From the NCBI GenBank assembly GCA_949751835.1, contig CATKHK010000017.1, positions 124,001 to 188,000 of the forward strand: a stretch of 64,000 bases of DNA, in the 5' to 3' direction. The DNA comes from Blepharisma japonicum (lineage: Eukaryota > Ciliophora > Heterotrichea > Heterotrichida > Blepharismidae). A program made the position numbers and the translations under genes. The notes under the pieces were generated by a model. The model did not search any database, was not told the DNA's origin, and saw only the letters and a program-made list of their open reading frames with translations. Shown piece after piece: positions 1 through 10,887 of this stretch. Positions within the stretch are counted from its first letter, which is position 1, and each line of letters starts with the position of its first letter.

Positions 1-771
1 TTTTTACTGATTTTCAAGAAGGCGTTTTTATATAGGTATAGAAAAGCAATAAACTTCTATTTATTTTTTTTGGTTTTTAGTAATAAAATTATTTGTTTAA
101 TTTTTCTTATAAATCATTGATTAAAAATTGATGCATGAATAAATTTGCAGTTTGACTAAAACCCTATAAGAAGAATAGAAATTATTATTAGAAAACTCTA
201 TTTAGAACTGTAATACATTAAATTTCGTATTTATATATGTGAATTCATGCTGATAAAGTATGGCATTTTAAATAGCTCTTGGTTAATTTTCATTACCCAA
301 AGTAAAAATTTGAGCCCATAGTGCTAATAAGATGCATTTATAATTTAATTCTAAACATAAGAAATATTTCTTAAATATTCGGCACAATGATTTTCAGCAT
401 AATCTCTAGGAGATGAATTTGCAATATTTTGTTTTGATTCAACACACTTAAATTTTCAAATCGGTCTTTTCATACAATTAAATATCAATGGTATAGTTAT
501 TGATTCGTGCTCATCTTCAATATGCTATTCATGACTATTTCTATGAACTCTTCTCGAGCATTAAATAATTTTATAAAATATCAAAATTTCAACTCATTTA
601 TATATATTAAGACAGAATAATCAATCTTTAGAGAAGAATTCACATAAGTTATAATTTAACCCTCAATATAAAGAATAATTTTAAAAAATCCAAAATATTT
701 TGTATGATATTTTATTTTTGATTATTTATTTCTTACAAAGCCCATTGAGTGTAAACAGTCTATTTATCGAT
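1..771. other. AT-rich intergenic/edge region
   Basis: Stops are frequent in all frames even with TGA read as sense, and no recognisable protein or RNA was seen. It may hold the flank of a gene that lies outside the window. Confidence 0.6.
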
Positions 772-1011
772 TTAATTAGGGAAGTCTGTATGTGGTTCTT
801 GAAGTTTAGCTAATCTCTCTAATTGCCTTACAAATGTTTTTTGGAAAGCTTCTTGGTAGCGATCTTGACACATAGCCAGACATTGCTTTTCATTTGCGGT
901 GAGATCATCAGAAGGCTTTGCAATGCATTTATCAAAGCATCCTTTTAGAAGTCCTTGGAGCATCAAAGCAAGCATATGGTTTTGCATTTGGGCCTGGAGC
1001 TGATCTTCCAT
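772..1011 (-). CDS. Small Tim (Tim8/9/10/13-type) mitochondrial chaperone
   Basis: This 79-residue protein carries the twin CX3C signature of small Tim proteins: CFDKC and CLAMC, separated by 14 residues. In this family the two motifs form two disulfides, and the protein forms hexameric chaperones in the mitochondrial intermembrane space that escort hydrophobic precursors. The length and a helical, Gln/Leu-rich N-terminus fit. The start is the first ATG of an open frame, and no intron is needed. Which member (8, 9, 10 or 13) it is cannot be decided from the sequence alone. Confidence 0.85.
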   Translation of the reverse strand: MEDQLQAQMQNHMLALMLQGLLKGCFDKCIAKPSDDLTANEKQCLAMCQDRYQEAFQKTFVRQLERLAKLQEPHTDFPN

Positions 1012-1315
1012 ATTTTATTATAAGCTGATTTCCACAGGATTTTAATTATAAAATTGTGTGTTAATGCATTTTATAAATAATCTTGATTGATATCTTTATT
1101 GCCGAATTCCATTTCTTTGTAAGTTATCCTATTTATTTTTAATTTGATATATCAAGGTTTATTTAAAGCAAATTTATTTTGCTAGAAATTAGCCTATAAT
1201 TGCATAATTAGTATAACATTCATCATTTTTTATATTTGATGCTTCTTAAAGATTTTATTATATGGGCTTTATTTGATATGATGCTCAAATTACACTAAAA
1301 TTTGTCAATATTTAA

Positions 1316-2704
1316 TTAGACTCGATTCATCATGGCTAAAAATTCCATATAATCGATTCTTCCATCTCCATTTTTATCAGTTTCCCTCATAATTTCTTGA
1401 ATATCATCGTCACTTATTAATACAGACAAATCTCCTCCTGTAAGAACCTCTCTAAGCTCATCGTTGGTAATAAACCCACTTCTATCATGATCAAAATGCT
1501 GAAAAGCAGTCTTAAGGAGTCCTTGATCCAAATAAGTTTGATTGTATAAGCAAGCTGCCAAAAATTCTGTATAGTCGATTTTCCCATTTCGATTTGAATC
1601 TAAAACTGAAAAAGTCGTTTCTAGTGTATTGCTATCTATATTTATCCCGCCCATTCTCATACCTTGATGCAGTTCGACTCTTGTAATAGTCCCATCTCCA
1701 CTTGTATTGATTGATTTAAAAATCTTTTTTAGGTTTTCTATATCTTTTTCAGAAAGTTTTGATGCAATAAACATCAAAGTGACCCTTTTTAATTTCTGCG
1801 CATGAGAAAATGACTGTATACCATCAAATACTTCAGGATCTAACGGACATTGTGGTGTTGGTGCTAACCCTTGAATCCACGGATGATGGTACGCTTGCTT
1901 TGCATTCCATCTGATATCTGGGTCTTTTACAAGCAATCTTGCTATTAAATCTTTAGCATGATCTGAGACAGTCGCAAAAGGTTTCGGTCTGAAAGACCAA
2001 TAACCATTAAACACGCTCATCATAATTTCATTATTGTCTTTCCCATTAAATGGTGGTGTCCCACCAAGCATTATGTATAAAATCACCCCAAGTGACCAAC
2101 AATCTACTTGTTTTGTGTACGACCCTGTTAGGATTTCTGGAGCCATGTAATAAGGAGTTCCGTCAACTGCATGCATAAGCTCAGCTTCATTAAGCACTTT
2201 GGAAAGCCCAAAATCTATTAGCTTTAATTCGCTGTCTGAGCTTGTGTCGACGAACAGACAATTTTCAGGCTTTATGTCTCTGTGGCAGACGTGATTCTGG
2301 TGGCAATACATAGTTGCTGAGAACAAATTCTTCATAATTTGAGCTGCTTCAGGTTCGCTAAGAGTTCTTTGAGAAGTAATTCTCTGGAACAGCTCTCCAC
2401 CTTGGCAGTGTTCCAGAACCAAAAAGCACAATCGATCAGTTTCGAAAGTTTCGATTACATTGACTATATTCGGATGATCAAGGGCCTTTAAAATGGTGAT
2501 TTCGTTGCAGAAAGTTCCATAATCTCGGACACGGTTCTTTTGCACAACTTTCACAGCCCTTAATATACCACTAGTATTATCCTTTGCCTGAAAAACTTTT
2601 CCATACGCGCCACTTCCTATTTCTTTTTCAAAAGTATAGCAAGTGGTTATGTCTACTGTACGTGAAGACACCAACCACTGTTTTTTGATAACAAGTTCAG
2701 CCAT
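1316..2704 (-). CDS. Calcium-dependent protein kinase (CDPK)
   Basis: Ser/Thr kinase of 462 aa fused to a calmodulin-like tail, the CDPK architecture of plants and alveolates. Visible are the glycine loop GSGAYG (about 30-35), Lys52, HRDIKPEN (141-148), DFG (164-166) and MAPE (187-190). The C-terminus has four EF-hand loops, the last two with clear DxDxxG patterns (FDHDRSGF and TDKNGDGR). The first loop begins with Asn but keeps Asp5, Gly6 and Glu12. Calcium binding to the EF-hands is expected to release the autoinhibitory junction. The protein begins MAELV, so there is no N-myristoylation glycine. All Trp codons are TGG, and no intron is present. Confidence 0.95.
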   Translation of the reverse strand: MAELVIKKQWLVSSRTVDITTCYTFEKEIGSGAYGKVFQAKDNTSGILRAVKVVQKNRVRDYGTFCNEITILKALDHPNIVNVIETFETDRLCFLVLEHCQGGELFQRITSQRTLSEPEAAQIMKNLFSATMYCHQNHVCHRDIKPENCLFVDTSSDSELKLIDFGLSKVLNEAELMHAVDGTPYYMAPEILTGSYTKQVDCWSLGVILYIMLGGTPPFNGKDNNEIMMSVFNGYWSFRPKPFATVSDHAKDLIARLLVKDPDIRWNAKQAYHHPWIQGLAPTPQCPLDPEVFDGIQSFSHAQKLKRVTLMFIASKLSEKDIENLKKIFKSINTSGDGTITRVELHQGMRMGGINIDSNTLETTFSVLDSNRNGKIDYTEFLAACLYNQTYLDQGLLKTAFQHFDHDRSGFITNDELREVLTGGDLSVLISDDDIQEIMRETDKNGDGRIDYMEFLAMMNRV

Positions 2705-3375
2705 TTGATATATTCTTTTTAAAATTTATAACATTTTATTTTACAAGCTAATGCTATGCCTGGAAAAAGCATTTTTTATCATGGAGTAGTAAATCAGCAT
2801 TTAGGCTTAATTGACATATTTGTAAGAATTATTTTTCAATATCAGGATTTAATTAATTATCAATCTTATGAATTTTTTTTGAATTTTCACCTAAATAAAA
2901 TATGAAGGTAAATAAATAAAACTCAATAGGCAAAATACTCTAATAATTATTCAATTCTTTAATAATTATTATTAAGACAAATTTGTCAGCTGGCATTAAA
3001 ATCCATTTAATTAATCTCGTTAAAAAAAATTTCAATATATAGATTTTAGGTTGCTTGCATCACGCTAATAAATTGCTCCTTTATTGTGAATAATCTCAAT
3101 GATTAGATAATTACTAATTTCATATTTAAAAATATTGCTTGCTCTTCAAATATCCTTTACATATTCTTGCCAAAATTGTTACATTACTAATATAATTTTG
3201 CATTATCTGGCCTAGATTATTAAGTTATCATTTTTCTTACATAATTTCTATAAGTTTAGAGAAGCTAATTTAATTAAAATTCAAAAAAATTATTCTTTTA
3301 ATTATCATTGAAATTTATCATAATTCGCAATAATTTCAATATAAATTTGGAGACTTATAATAATTGTTGAATTTA
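2705..3375. other. AT-rich intergenic region
   Basis: Lies between the divergently transcribed CDPK and MIP genes, so promoters for both are expected here. No distinct motif or ORF was seen. Confidence 0.6.
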
Positions 3376-4116
3376 ATGGACACCTGGAGAAAATGGATTG
3401 GAGAAACACATGGAACAGCACTCCTAACTTTTATATATGTAGTTACCAAAGGAGATCCAGCAGCTGTCGGTATCGGCTACTGAATAATTGTAATTGGCTG
3501 TGGGTTTATTGGCTCAGCTCATTTTAACCCTGTAATAACCTTGTCAGTTTTTGCTAAAAAGATTTATTTCCGTACTTTAAGTAGTGAAGAATCGCACGAA
3601 TTTATTGGAAATTTATTCTTACAAGTAATTGGGTCCGTAATTGGTGGTGTTCTTGGAACACTCATAACTGGCGACAATCACTATCATTTTAAAATAAGCG
3701 AAAACGCATCATACTTTGAAGCGATTTTAGCAGAAGCAATTTTTACTAGCCAAATAATCCTTGTTTTCTTGATTATTCAAGAAAGAACTGAAATGAAAAT
3801 TCTCTCCAGCTCTGCAGTTGCGCTGACATTGTTTGCATCAGCCATGGCTTGCAAGCAAATTTCTGGCAGCTGCTTTAACCCAACGATTTGTATTGCTGTT
3901 GATTTAGTGAAAACAGTCCACTTCTGGGATATTCATATGATGAAGCATATATGGGTTTATGTCTTAGGACCAGCAATCGGTGGTTTTATCGGCATCTTTT
4001 TCGGCTGTATTTATTTGGGCGATAAACAATATAAGCCTATCCCCAGCGTCTTAAAAGAAAATAATTCAAGTATATGGAAAAATTCTGAGCATTCAGTCTC
4101 GAATTCAAAAGGATAA
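3376..4116 (+). CDS. MIP-family channel (aquaporin-like) with altered NPA motifs
   Basis: The 246-aa membrane protein has the size and two-fold repeat of aquaporins and glycerol channels. The first pore motif reads SAHFNPV (NPV at 51-53) and the second SGSCFNPT (NPT at 168-170). Both replace the Ala of the canonical NPA. The Arg that normally follows the second motif is not seen; the following residues are Ile-Cys-Ile. At least five hydrophobic segments are visible. The start ATG lies upstream of an in-frame TGA (Trp36) in GIGYWIIV. Substrate selectivity cannot be predicted; loss of the filter Arg suggests something other than a strict water channel. Confidence 0.85.
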
Positions 4117-4178
4117 ATTAATTATTAAGAATAATCCTTGAAATTTTCACACTTCAAAAATATTCTCGAATATTGTTA

Positions 4179-5129
4179 CTATTTGAACGAACGTCTTCCA
4201 AAAGAATTTCTCGAATTTATTGGACTTTTAATTTCTTCTACTTGTTCAGAGAAAATTGGAAATGTTTCTCTTCGGATAGACTGTAAAAATGGATGAGTAA
4301 GACACTGAGCTGCACTTGATCTTTTAGAAGGATCCCAACAAAGAATTCTTGATAAAAAAGAGATAGCTTCTAGTGGGGCAGAAGAGAGGACTTCTTGTAG
4401 AGGGACTGCAGCTCTGCGTGGAAAAGTAATTCCAAGTCTTCTTGATAGTTGAGGAAATTCAGGTCAGCTATCAACTGTAGGAGTCCCAAGTATTTCACAA
4501 ATTTTCATTAATTGGTCTTGCTCATTTGTCCCAGGGAATATAGGTCTTTTCAGAAAAATTTCTGCTAAAACACACCCAGCTGCAAAAACATCTGCAGGCC
4601 ATGAATATCTTTGGCTTTTTAATAGCTGCTCAGGAGCTCTATATCATCTTGTACTTACATAATCTGTGAAGGGTTGTCCATTTCTTAGGTCTTTTGCGAT
4701 ACCAAAATCGCCTATTTTGCAAGAATTCTGTGAAACTAAAATATTTTCAGGCTTGATATCTCTATGAATAATCCCACTTTTATGAATATAAGCAAGTCCT
4801 TCAAAGACCTGCCTTATTATGTTTTTTATAAAAGGCAAGTCCATTTGTGCATCTCTTGTTATTAATCCTAATAAATTTTGCTCCATATAGTCCATAACCA
4901 GATATAAATCATCAGCTTCTCGTATTATTTCTCTCAGTTTTATAATATTAGGATGGCAGATTTTCCTCAAAATTGAGATTTCACGTAATTCATTGCATTC
5001 CTCTCATGACCCAAATGTGCGCTTCAGTTTTTTAATAGCAACAACTTCTTTTGAGCCTTTAACAGTAGCCATCGTCACACTTCCAAAAGTCCCATCTCCA
5101 AGAGTTCTGATTGTCCTGTACTTGTCCAT
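4179..5129 (-). CDS. MAK/ICK/MOK-type (RCK) CMGC protein kinase
   Basis: Kinase of 316 aa, nearly all catalytic domain. It has GDGTFG, the catalytic Lys in VAIKKLK, HRDIKPEN, GDFGIAK and the activation segment TDYVSTRWYRAPE. The TDY dual-phosphorylation motif is typical of the MAK/ICK/MOK family, whose members (such as Chlamydomonas LF4) limit ciliary length and regulate intraflagellar transport. Three Trp are encoded by TGA, including the conserved one in TRWYRAPE, which proves TGA is sense here. It starts only 36 bp downstream of the CEP19-like stop on the same strand. It lacks the long C-terminal tail of animal MAK/ICK. Confidence 0.9.
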
Positions 5130-5165
5130 TTAATTTCTAATTGTTTTTTATTAAATAATTTGAGA

Positions 5166-5660
5166 TTAAAATAAGTCTTCTTCAGACGAAAGATTTTCCA
5201 TGTTTTTGTCCAATTCGTCATAATTGTATTGGTGGCGGTCTTCGTAATACCCTTCTTCTAAATCTTCTTCTCCTTCTTCTCCTTCTTCCCCTTCTTCATC
5301 ATTTCTGGGGCTGTAAAGGTCCATGTCATCAATAAATTTATTGTAATGTTGCAAATCTGAAGGTCCATCCTTCATTTTCGGTTTAAATCCTTCCATTTTT
5401 CCAAAACGAAGCTGGCTTGATTTTGATTGCTTACTTTTCAGAGTGTCTAGTAATCTGCTGAGTTGAGTTGGCTTGATTCTTTCAAAATATTCAGGATGAG
5501 TATTTAGTAAAGCTTCTACTAAAGTGTTAGTGCTTTCTTGAAGATCATCTAAGCCAAATTGAAATTCTCTGATATATGAATTTTTGTTACGCTTGTAGAC
5601 TATAGCAATTTTAGGAGGGTTGAATTTGACCGCGATTTCTTGAGGAATTATATCAGTCAT
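5166..5660 (-). CDS. CEP19: CEP19-like centriolar/basal-body protein
   Basis: This 164-aa protein has an N-terminal block AVKFNPPKIAIVYK that resembles the start of CEP19 (GIRFQPPAIILIYE type). A short helical segment and a strongly acidic C-terminus with Glu-Gly-Glu repeats follow. CEP19 sits at the distal mother centriole and recruits RABL2 and IFT-B for ciliary entry. Its position directly upstream of a ciliary-length-type kinase, and divergent from a TTL-family gene, is consistent with a ciliary role. Identification rests mainly on the N-terminal motif and length. Confidence 0.7.
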   Translation of the reverse strand: MTDIIPQEIAVKFNPPKIAIVYKRNKNSYIREFQFGLDDLQESTNTLVEALLNTHPEYFERIKPTQLSRLLDTLKSKQSKSSQLRFGKMEGFKPKMKDGPSDLQHYNKFIDDMDLYSPRNDEEGEEGEEGEEDLEEGYYEDRHQYNYDELDKNMENLSSEEDLF

Positions 5661-5914
5661 TTTTTATTCAATTTTCAAATATGGTTTGATTTGAATAACT
5701 GCAAAATTATTGGATTATCTCTTCAAGTTAATGCTTATGCCTAAATTTATAAATAATCTCAATTTCCCTTATTGCAAAGACATTGTTGTCCTATTTTCCA
5801 ATTATTATCATTTTTAATATAATAGAATCTCTGCTTAAAGATTCTCATTTGCTATTATTTCTCATAGTTTCACTACCCTTAATATTTTTACTGAAATCTA
5901 TACACAAATTATAA

Positions 5915-7585
5915 ATGGATCAGAGAAGCAAAAGATATTTTATTATAGTTTTAGCATTACTTTCAATTTGGTCTTTTTCTGTACTTATTGCTGTATCAAC
6001 TCTACCAAGTGAATCTTCTCCATCATTCAGAGTCGAAGCTATCCCATTCCATGGCGAAAACTCATTATCATACCCTCATCCTGAGCCAAACTCTTATTGT
6101 GATGACTGAAAGCTTTCCTCCCAAAAAACAGTTTGGGCAGATCGCAAAAATGCCTACTCTGTTACCAAAATAGAAAGTTTTGGCTGGGACATACTTCAAT
6201 CTAAGAAATTAGGAAATGCTCTGCAATTTGCTTCAATTAGCAAACCAGAATATCATAATACCAGATGGGCCAAAATTTCTTTGCAATCAGACCAAGAAAA
6301 CAATGAAGCATTGTTTTTAATCCCAAAAAATGCGAATTTCATATTTACGAGGATGTATCACTATAAAAATGCTTTATCTGATAATATACAAACAGCAAGA
6401 TTAGGAGTAGATTATGCTTGTCCAGGACAAATCTTTAACCATATTCCTGGTGCAAGTGCGTTTTGCAGAAAAGATTTTTTGCAGAGATATTTGCTGGATT
6501 ATAATAAAAGGCTCCAAAAAGAAGGGTTATCACATTGCTTTAGAGGATATTTAACACCAAAGTCATATATTTTGGGTGAGCCAGATCATTGTAATGCATT
6601 TATTGATGAGCTTGAAGCTCAGCTAAGCAATTATAATAGCTCGACTATGCCTATTGAATGGATAACAAAAAGCTCATTGAGGCATAAAGGCTATGGAATT
6701 GAGCTTATTGATTACAAAAGGGCTCAATATTACTATAACTTATATAGGAAAAATGAAGAAGAGGATTTAAATTGCAATAGGGTGTTAGACGCTCATAAAT
6801 CATTAATTGCACAAAAATATATTTCTAATCCTGCACTTGTAAGATCTATGTAGATTGAAGGAAGGAAATTTGATTTTAGGGTTTTTGCAATGATCATTAA
6901 TTCTGACCCATTAGTGGCCCTATGGGCGCCTGAAAATGGCCACACAAGACTATCAGATCAAGAGTTTGATAAGCTTTCCACAAATTTCACAACACACATT
7001 ACAGCTAACGTTGCAAACCAAAATCCAGACTCAGTTGATTTTCTTAAGAAATATCGATTCAATTTAAGAGAAATTGCAAATTATTATAAAGATCAGCTAG
7101 GAGACCACGAAAAATGGCTAACAGATGTCGCATTTCCTCAAGTTAAGCAAATCTTAATACATATGCTGAAAGCAACGCAACAAAATTTTTTGATAAAAAG
7201 AATAGGATTTTTGGAATTTTATGGGATTGATTTTATATTGGACGATACATTGCAAAATATTTATTTATTAGAATCAAATAGAAGGCCTGATGTCCAAGAA
7301 AAAAACCCAGATTTACAGTATAGGGAAGATATGCTTCTACAAGATTTTTCTGCAGTTGCGGAATATTTTTTAAAAACTGGAGTAAGTTCGATAAATACTG
7401 AAGAAATATATAAAAAATTAAAAGCATTCAAGCCTTTAGTTGATGAAACTAGATATGATCCATACTTTGGTCTTTTATCTGAGGAATGTAGAGTAGCTTT
7501 TAAAGATTTTAATGAAGACTTACCTATAGATCCCATGATAGAGCCACTGAAGTATTATGTTAAAAATTTCAATTTCAAAGGATAA
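5915..7585 (+). CDS. Tubulin-tyrosine-ligase-family (TTL) enzyme with N-terminal signal anchor
   Basis: Two exons joined by a 15-nt intron (6839-6853) give 551 aa. TTL/ATP-grasp motifs are present: WITKSSLRHKGYGI (nucleotide/Lys region), NPALIEGRKFDFRVF, FLEFYGIDFILDD and LLESNRRP (metal-binding Glu and Asn). The N-terminus MDQRSKRYF is followed by about 20 hydrophobic residues (9-29), a signal anchor. The positive charge lies before the helix, so the catalytic part is predicted on the lumenal or outer side. It also has many cysteines and possible N-glycosylation sites (NSS, NFT). Typical TTLLs are cytosolic and modify tubulin, so the substrate here may differ. One Trp is encoded by TGA. Confidence 0.85.
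6839..6853 (+). other. 15-nt intron in TTL-family gene
   Basis: Sequence GTAAGATCTATGTAG, A at position 10. Removal restores the conserved ALIEGRKFD motif. Confidence 0.95.
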
Positions 7586-7647
7586 GTATAACTTATTATT
7601 ATAAACAGTATTAAAAATTTTGATATATCAAGATTTTTTGTTAATAA

Positions 7648-8007
7648 TTACTGAATTCTTCTATTTACTATCTTATTGCAAAGCGAGCAATAAATAGTAG
7701 CTTCTTGGAAATTAGAATCACATATAGGAAGTAAGCACAAGCCAAACCAGCAGCCTACTAAGCAAATACTTCCGCACATATTTCAAGTTATGCAGTTGGG
7801 TTGGTATATTTTATTTGGGATATTTTCTTGTAAACAGTAGGGGCAACGAATAATATCAGATGTTCCATATATATAATTTGGGAATCTAGAATGTGAAGGG
7901 GTACTCATTACGCTGTTTTCACTAAGTCCATGCGATAGGTCCTCATGAGAGTCTGAAAGCAGGCCTGATCTTAAATCTCCCATTTGATCAGGGTTTGGAT
8001 TTATCAT
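7648..8007 (-). CDS. LITAF-like zinc/membrane-anchored protein
   Basis: A 119-aa protein with a polar N-terminal half. Its C-terminal half has the LITAF pattern: IIRCPYC, a hydrophobic Cys-rich stretch (CGSICLVGCWFGLCLLPIC) and a closing CSLC pair. LITAF domains sit on the cytosolic face of late endosome and lysosome membranes, with a zinc knuckle flanking a hairpin membrane insert. One Trp between the two halves is encoded by TGA, so the domain appears only when TGA is read as Trp. A longer relative lies at 27630-28562. Confidence 0.75.
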
Positions 8008-8139
8008 CTTAATTATTTATATATTAATTTTACTCGACAAATTTTAATAATTTTATTTTTAATTCTAATCAAATAATTCATAATATCTTAATTGACTCTA
8101 ATTACATCAAGGTTGAAAACTTATTAAAACATTATTACT

Positions 8140-10782
8140 CTATTCATATTTTTGAGTTATGGCATTTATTTTTTCCCAAGCATCTGAAATTTCCACCTTC
8201 TTGATTTCAAAATCAGCAATTTCTTTTTCTAGCTCTTGCTTTTTAATATTAATTGTCTCATTTTCTACCTTCAAAGTTTCGAAAGCTTCCTCAACAGCTT
8301 TTTTGTCTTTTTCAAGCTTGCTAATGGTATTTTTAATATAATCATCTTGTTTTTCATTATTTCCCAACTGTTCTCTTACTTTTCTATTAATCATTCTTTC
8401 CTTCAATTTAATGCTATATTCAACTTTCTTTATATTTTCTTCCCTTTGCTCTATTTTTTCTTTTTCTTCATCTATTTTCGCCCTGTCTTTTATTAATTGT
8501 TTATTTTGTTCATCAATTTCTCTTTCTTTTCTAGCAATTTCCAGCATTTTTTCTTTTAGAAGTTTTTCTTCTTGCTGCCTCATTTCGATGATTTTTTTGG
8601 CAGCTTCTTCATGTGCTCTTAGGTTTTCAATTTTTTCATCAAAATGAGTTTCATCTTTAATGCGTCTTAATTCTTCTTCAAGATAAGATTTTTGTTCCCA
8701 CACTCTATCACATTCTCTTTTTAAATAGCTTTTTTCTTCTGTTGATCAGTAATCTTGACTTTTTTGTTGGTAAATTGAAGCTATACTTTTGAAAGAAAGA
8801 TTTGATGGTTCAGGTAAAGGAGATAAAGAAGAAGAGGGGCTCATTGATGCGAATTGAGACTTTGTTCATCGAATTTGAGACTGATCGGGCATTGGAGTTT
8901 TGGATCTTTGAGATTGGATTTTTTTCCTCTCTTCGTTTATGATCCATTCCTTTTCGATTTTATTTAATGATTTATTTAATCTCTGGGCAGATTTTGAGTT
9001 GTCTGAAATCAGTTTATCTGTTTTTAGCTTAGAGATCTGAGTTCGTATGCTTAATATTGATCTCGTTATTTGAGCTGATAATCTTATATTATCACATCTT
9101 TCAAGCTCTTTTTCTTTCTTTTTCAGCTCTAAAACCAAATCATCTATTTTCTGATCTTCCAAAGTTTTATCTTTCTGAGATATTCTGCATAATATATTTT
9201 CTTCATTTGCATTTTCTTTCCCAGATTGCATTTTACCTTTCATTACCCTATTAATATATTTCAAGTTCTCTTTTAAATCTTCATTTTCTTTCACCAATAT
9301 TTTATTTTCAATTTTGCATGCATTATATTTTTTATTCAAAATATGCTGTGTATTTGCTAAGTATTCTTTTTCATGAACAAAATTTTTTTCTTTTTCTTGG
9401 TGTAGTCTGATTGTTTCTTGGAGTTCAGCAATTAAAGGATTTTCTAAATATGTAGCGACTTTACTTACATTTGATGAATATGAGTCAGCGTCTTTAGCAA
9501 GCTGCTCTGTAATTGATTCATAGCGATCATAAAATTCTTTAGCAGGCTCAGTTCTGTAAGGACTATATTCATCAGAATCAGAAGCATCCGATTTATATTG
9601 ATTTTCATAAATCCCATTAAATTCAATTTCATTCATAGAGCCTCCAAACGAGTTTATAACTACAGTATCATTTAAATTTTTATTATTTCACTCTTCTTGA
9701 TCTTTTTCTAATGAAAAGTATATAGGGTATGACCCTATTTGTATATTGTGAAGTTTGGAGGAGTTCTCATATGAATCCCTGATTATGCTTTTTAGCTGAG
9801 AAAAAATGGCTTTTAAATCACTGATAGTCAGATGGGTGGAATTTTCTTCAGCCTGCTTCAATTTTTTTGCTTTTACTCTAGATTTTTTAGCAACTTCCCC
9901 AACAATCTTTCTTACATGAAGCCATAGTTTTGATAAGCTATTTTCTGAGCCGCTTCCTATTTCTGGAAGATCGCACCCTAATAAGTTTTCAATATCAGTC
10001 CTTATCAAAAATAAGTAAGTTTTAAATAAATTTTCTGAGTTATTTCCATTCACTCTCTTCTGCTCCTCTTCTAGTTCTGTTTTCATCTGCCCCAAATGTT
10101 TTTCAAGTTCTTTAATTTTTTCCTCTTCATTGATTTTTTTCATTTCAAGATGATCCAATTCAGCTTGCAAACTGATACATCTATTGCAGGTGCTTTTTTC
10201 TTCTCCATCAGAATAATTAAGCAAATCTTGAAAATCAATTTCTTGATTTTTTGATATTTTATGAAGTAAATCTTTTAAAATATATTCTATATCTTCATCA
10301 TGGAAAAACTTCGCAGCAACGTCAATTCACTTTGATATGGTTTTTTCAATATGCATTCTGAAGGATAATAATTTATTATCAATATCTGCATAATTTTTGA
10401 ACTTTTCTAAATAACTTTCGTTATCGAAATCTACTGAATTTAATATATAGCTTCTTAAATCTTCATTCTCCATTTTCAATAAAGAAATTGTTTGAGTCTC
10501 GAATCCTGCTTTTTCTTCTTTTAAAAGGGTTTTTAATTTCAAAACATCTTTAGATATCCTTTTAATTGATTCCTCATCAATTTTTCTGTTATATGTCTGT
10601 CTTTTGACGAATAAATCTAAATTTTTACACAAATTTTCTACCGACTCTTGGTCATCGGTTATAGGGCTAATTTCAATACTTTTCTTTTGAGGAGATGGGC
10701 TTGCTTTAGGGCTGATGTCCAAAATGCTGAAATTATGAGCCCTTACTTTCTGAAAGATTGGGGTACTCGGTGAGTTCATCAT
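8140..10782 (-). CDS. Large coiled-coil protein of unknown function
   Basis: One 880-aa protein results once several in-frame TGA codons are read as Trp (for example ISKWIDVAA, QEEWNN, QIRWTK, DYWSTEE). The start is the ATG-ATG pair giving MMNSPSTP. The N-terminal 150 residues hold Ser/Pro-rich sequence, then mostly helix. Strong heptad coiled coils fill roughly residues 190-260, 350-560 and 690-880. No known domain was recognised. Such proteins are common in ciliate cortical and basal-body structures, but this is only a possibility. A 3-aa-rich repeat or catalytic motif was not seen. Confidence 0.85.
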
Positions 10783-10887
10783 TTTAATTCTTAACAAACT
10801 TTATTAATTTATGCCACCATTGAACTAAATATTTAAAAAATTTTGAAAATCAGGAATGAGAATAATTCATTAGAAATAATTCTAAAG

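Noticed and set aside
8159-8647. Plus-strand Phe/Ser-rich frames
   Set aside because: Antisense shadows of the Lys/Glu-rich coiled coil on the minus strand.
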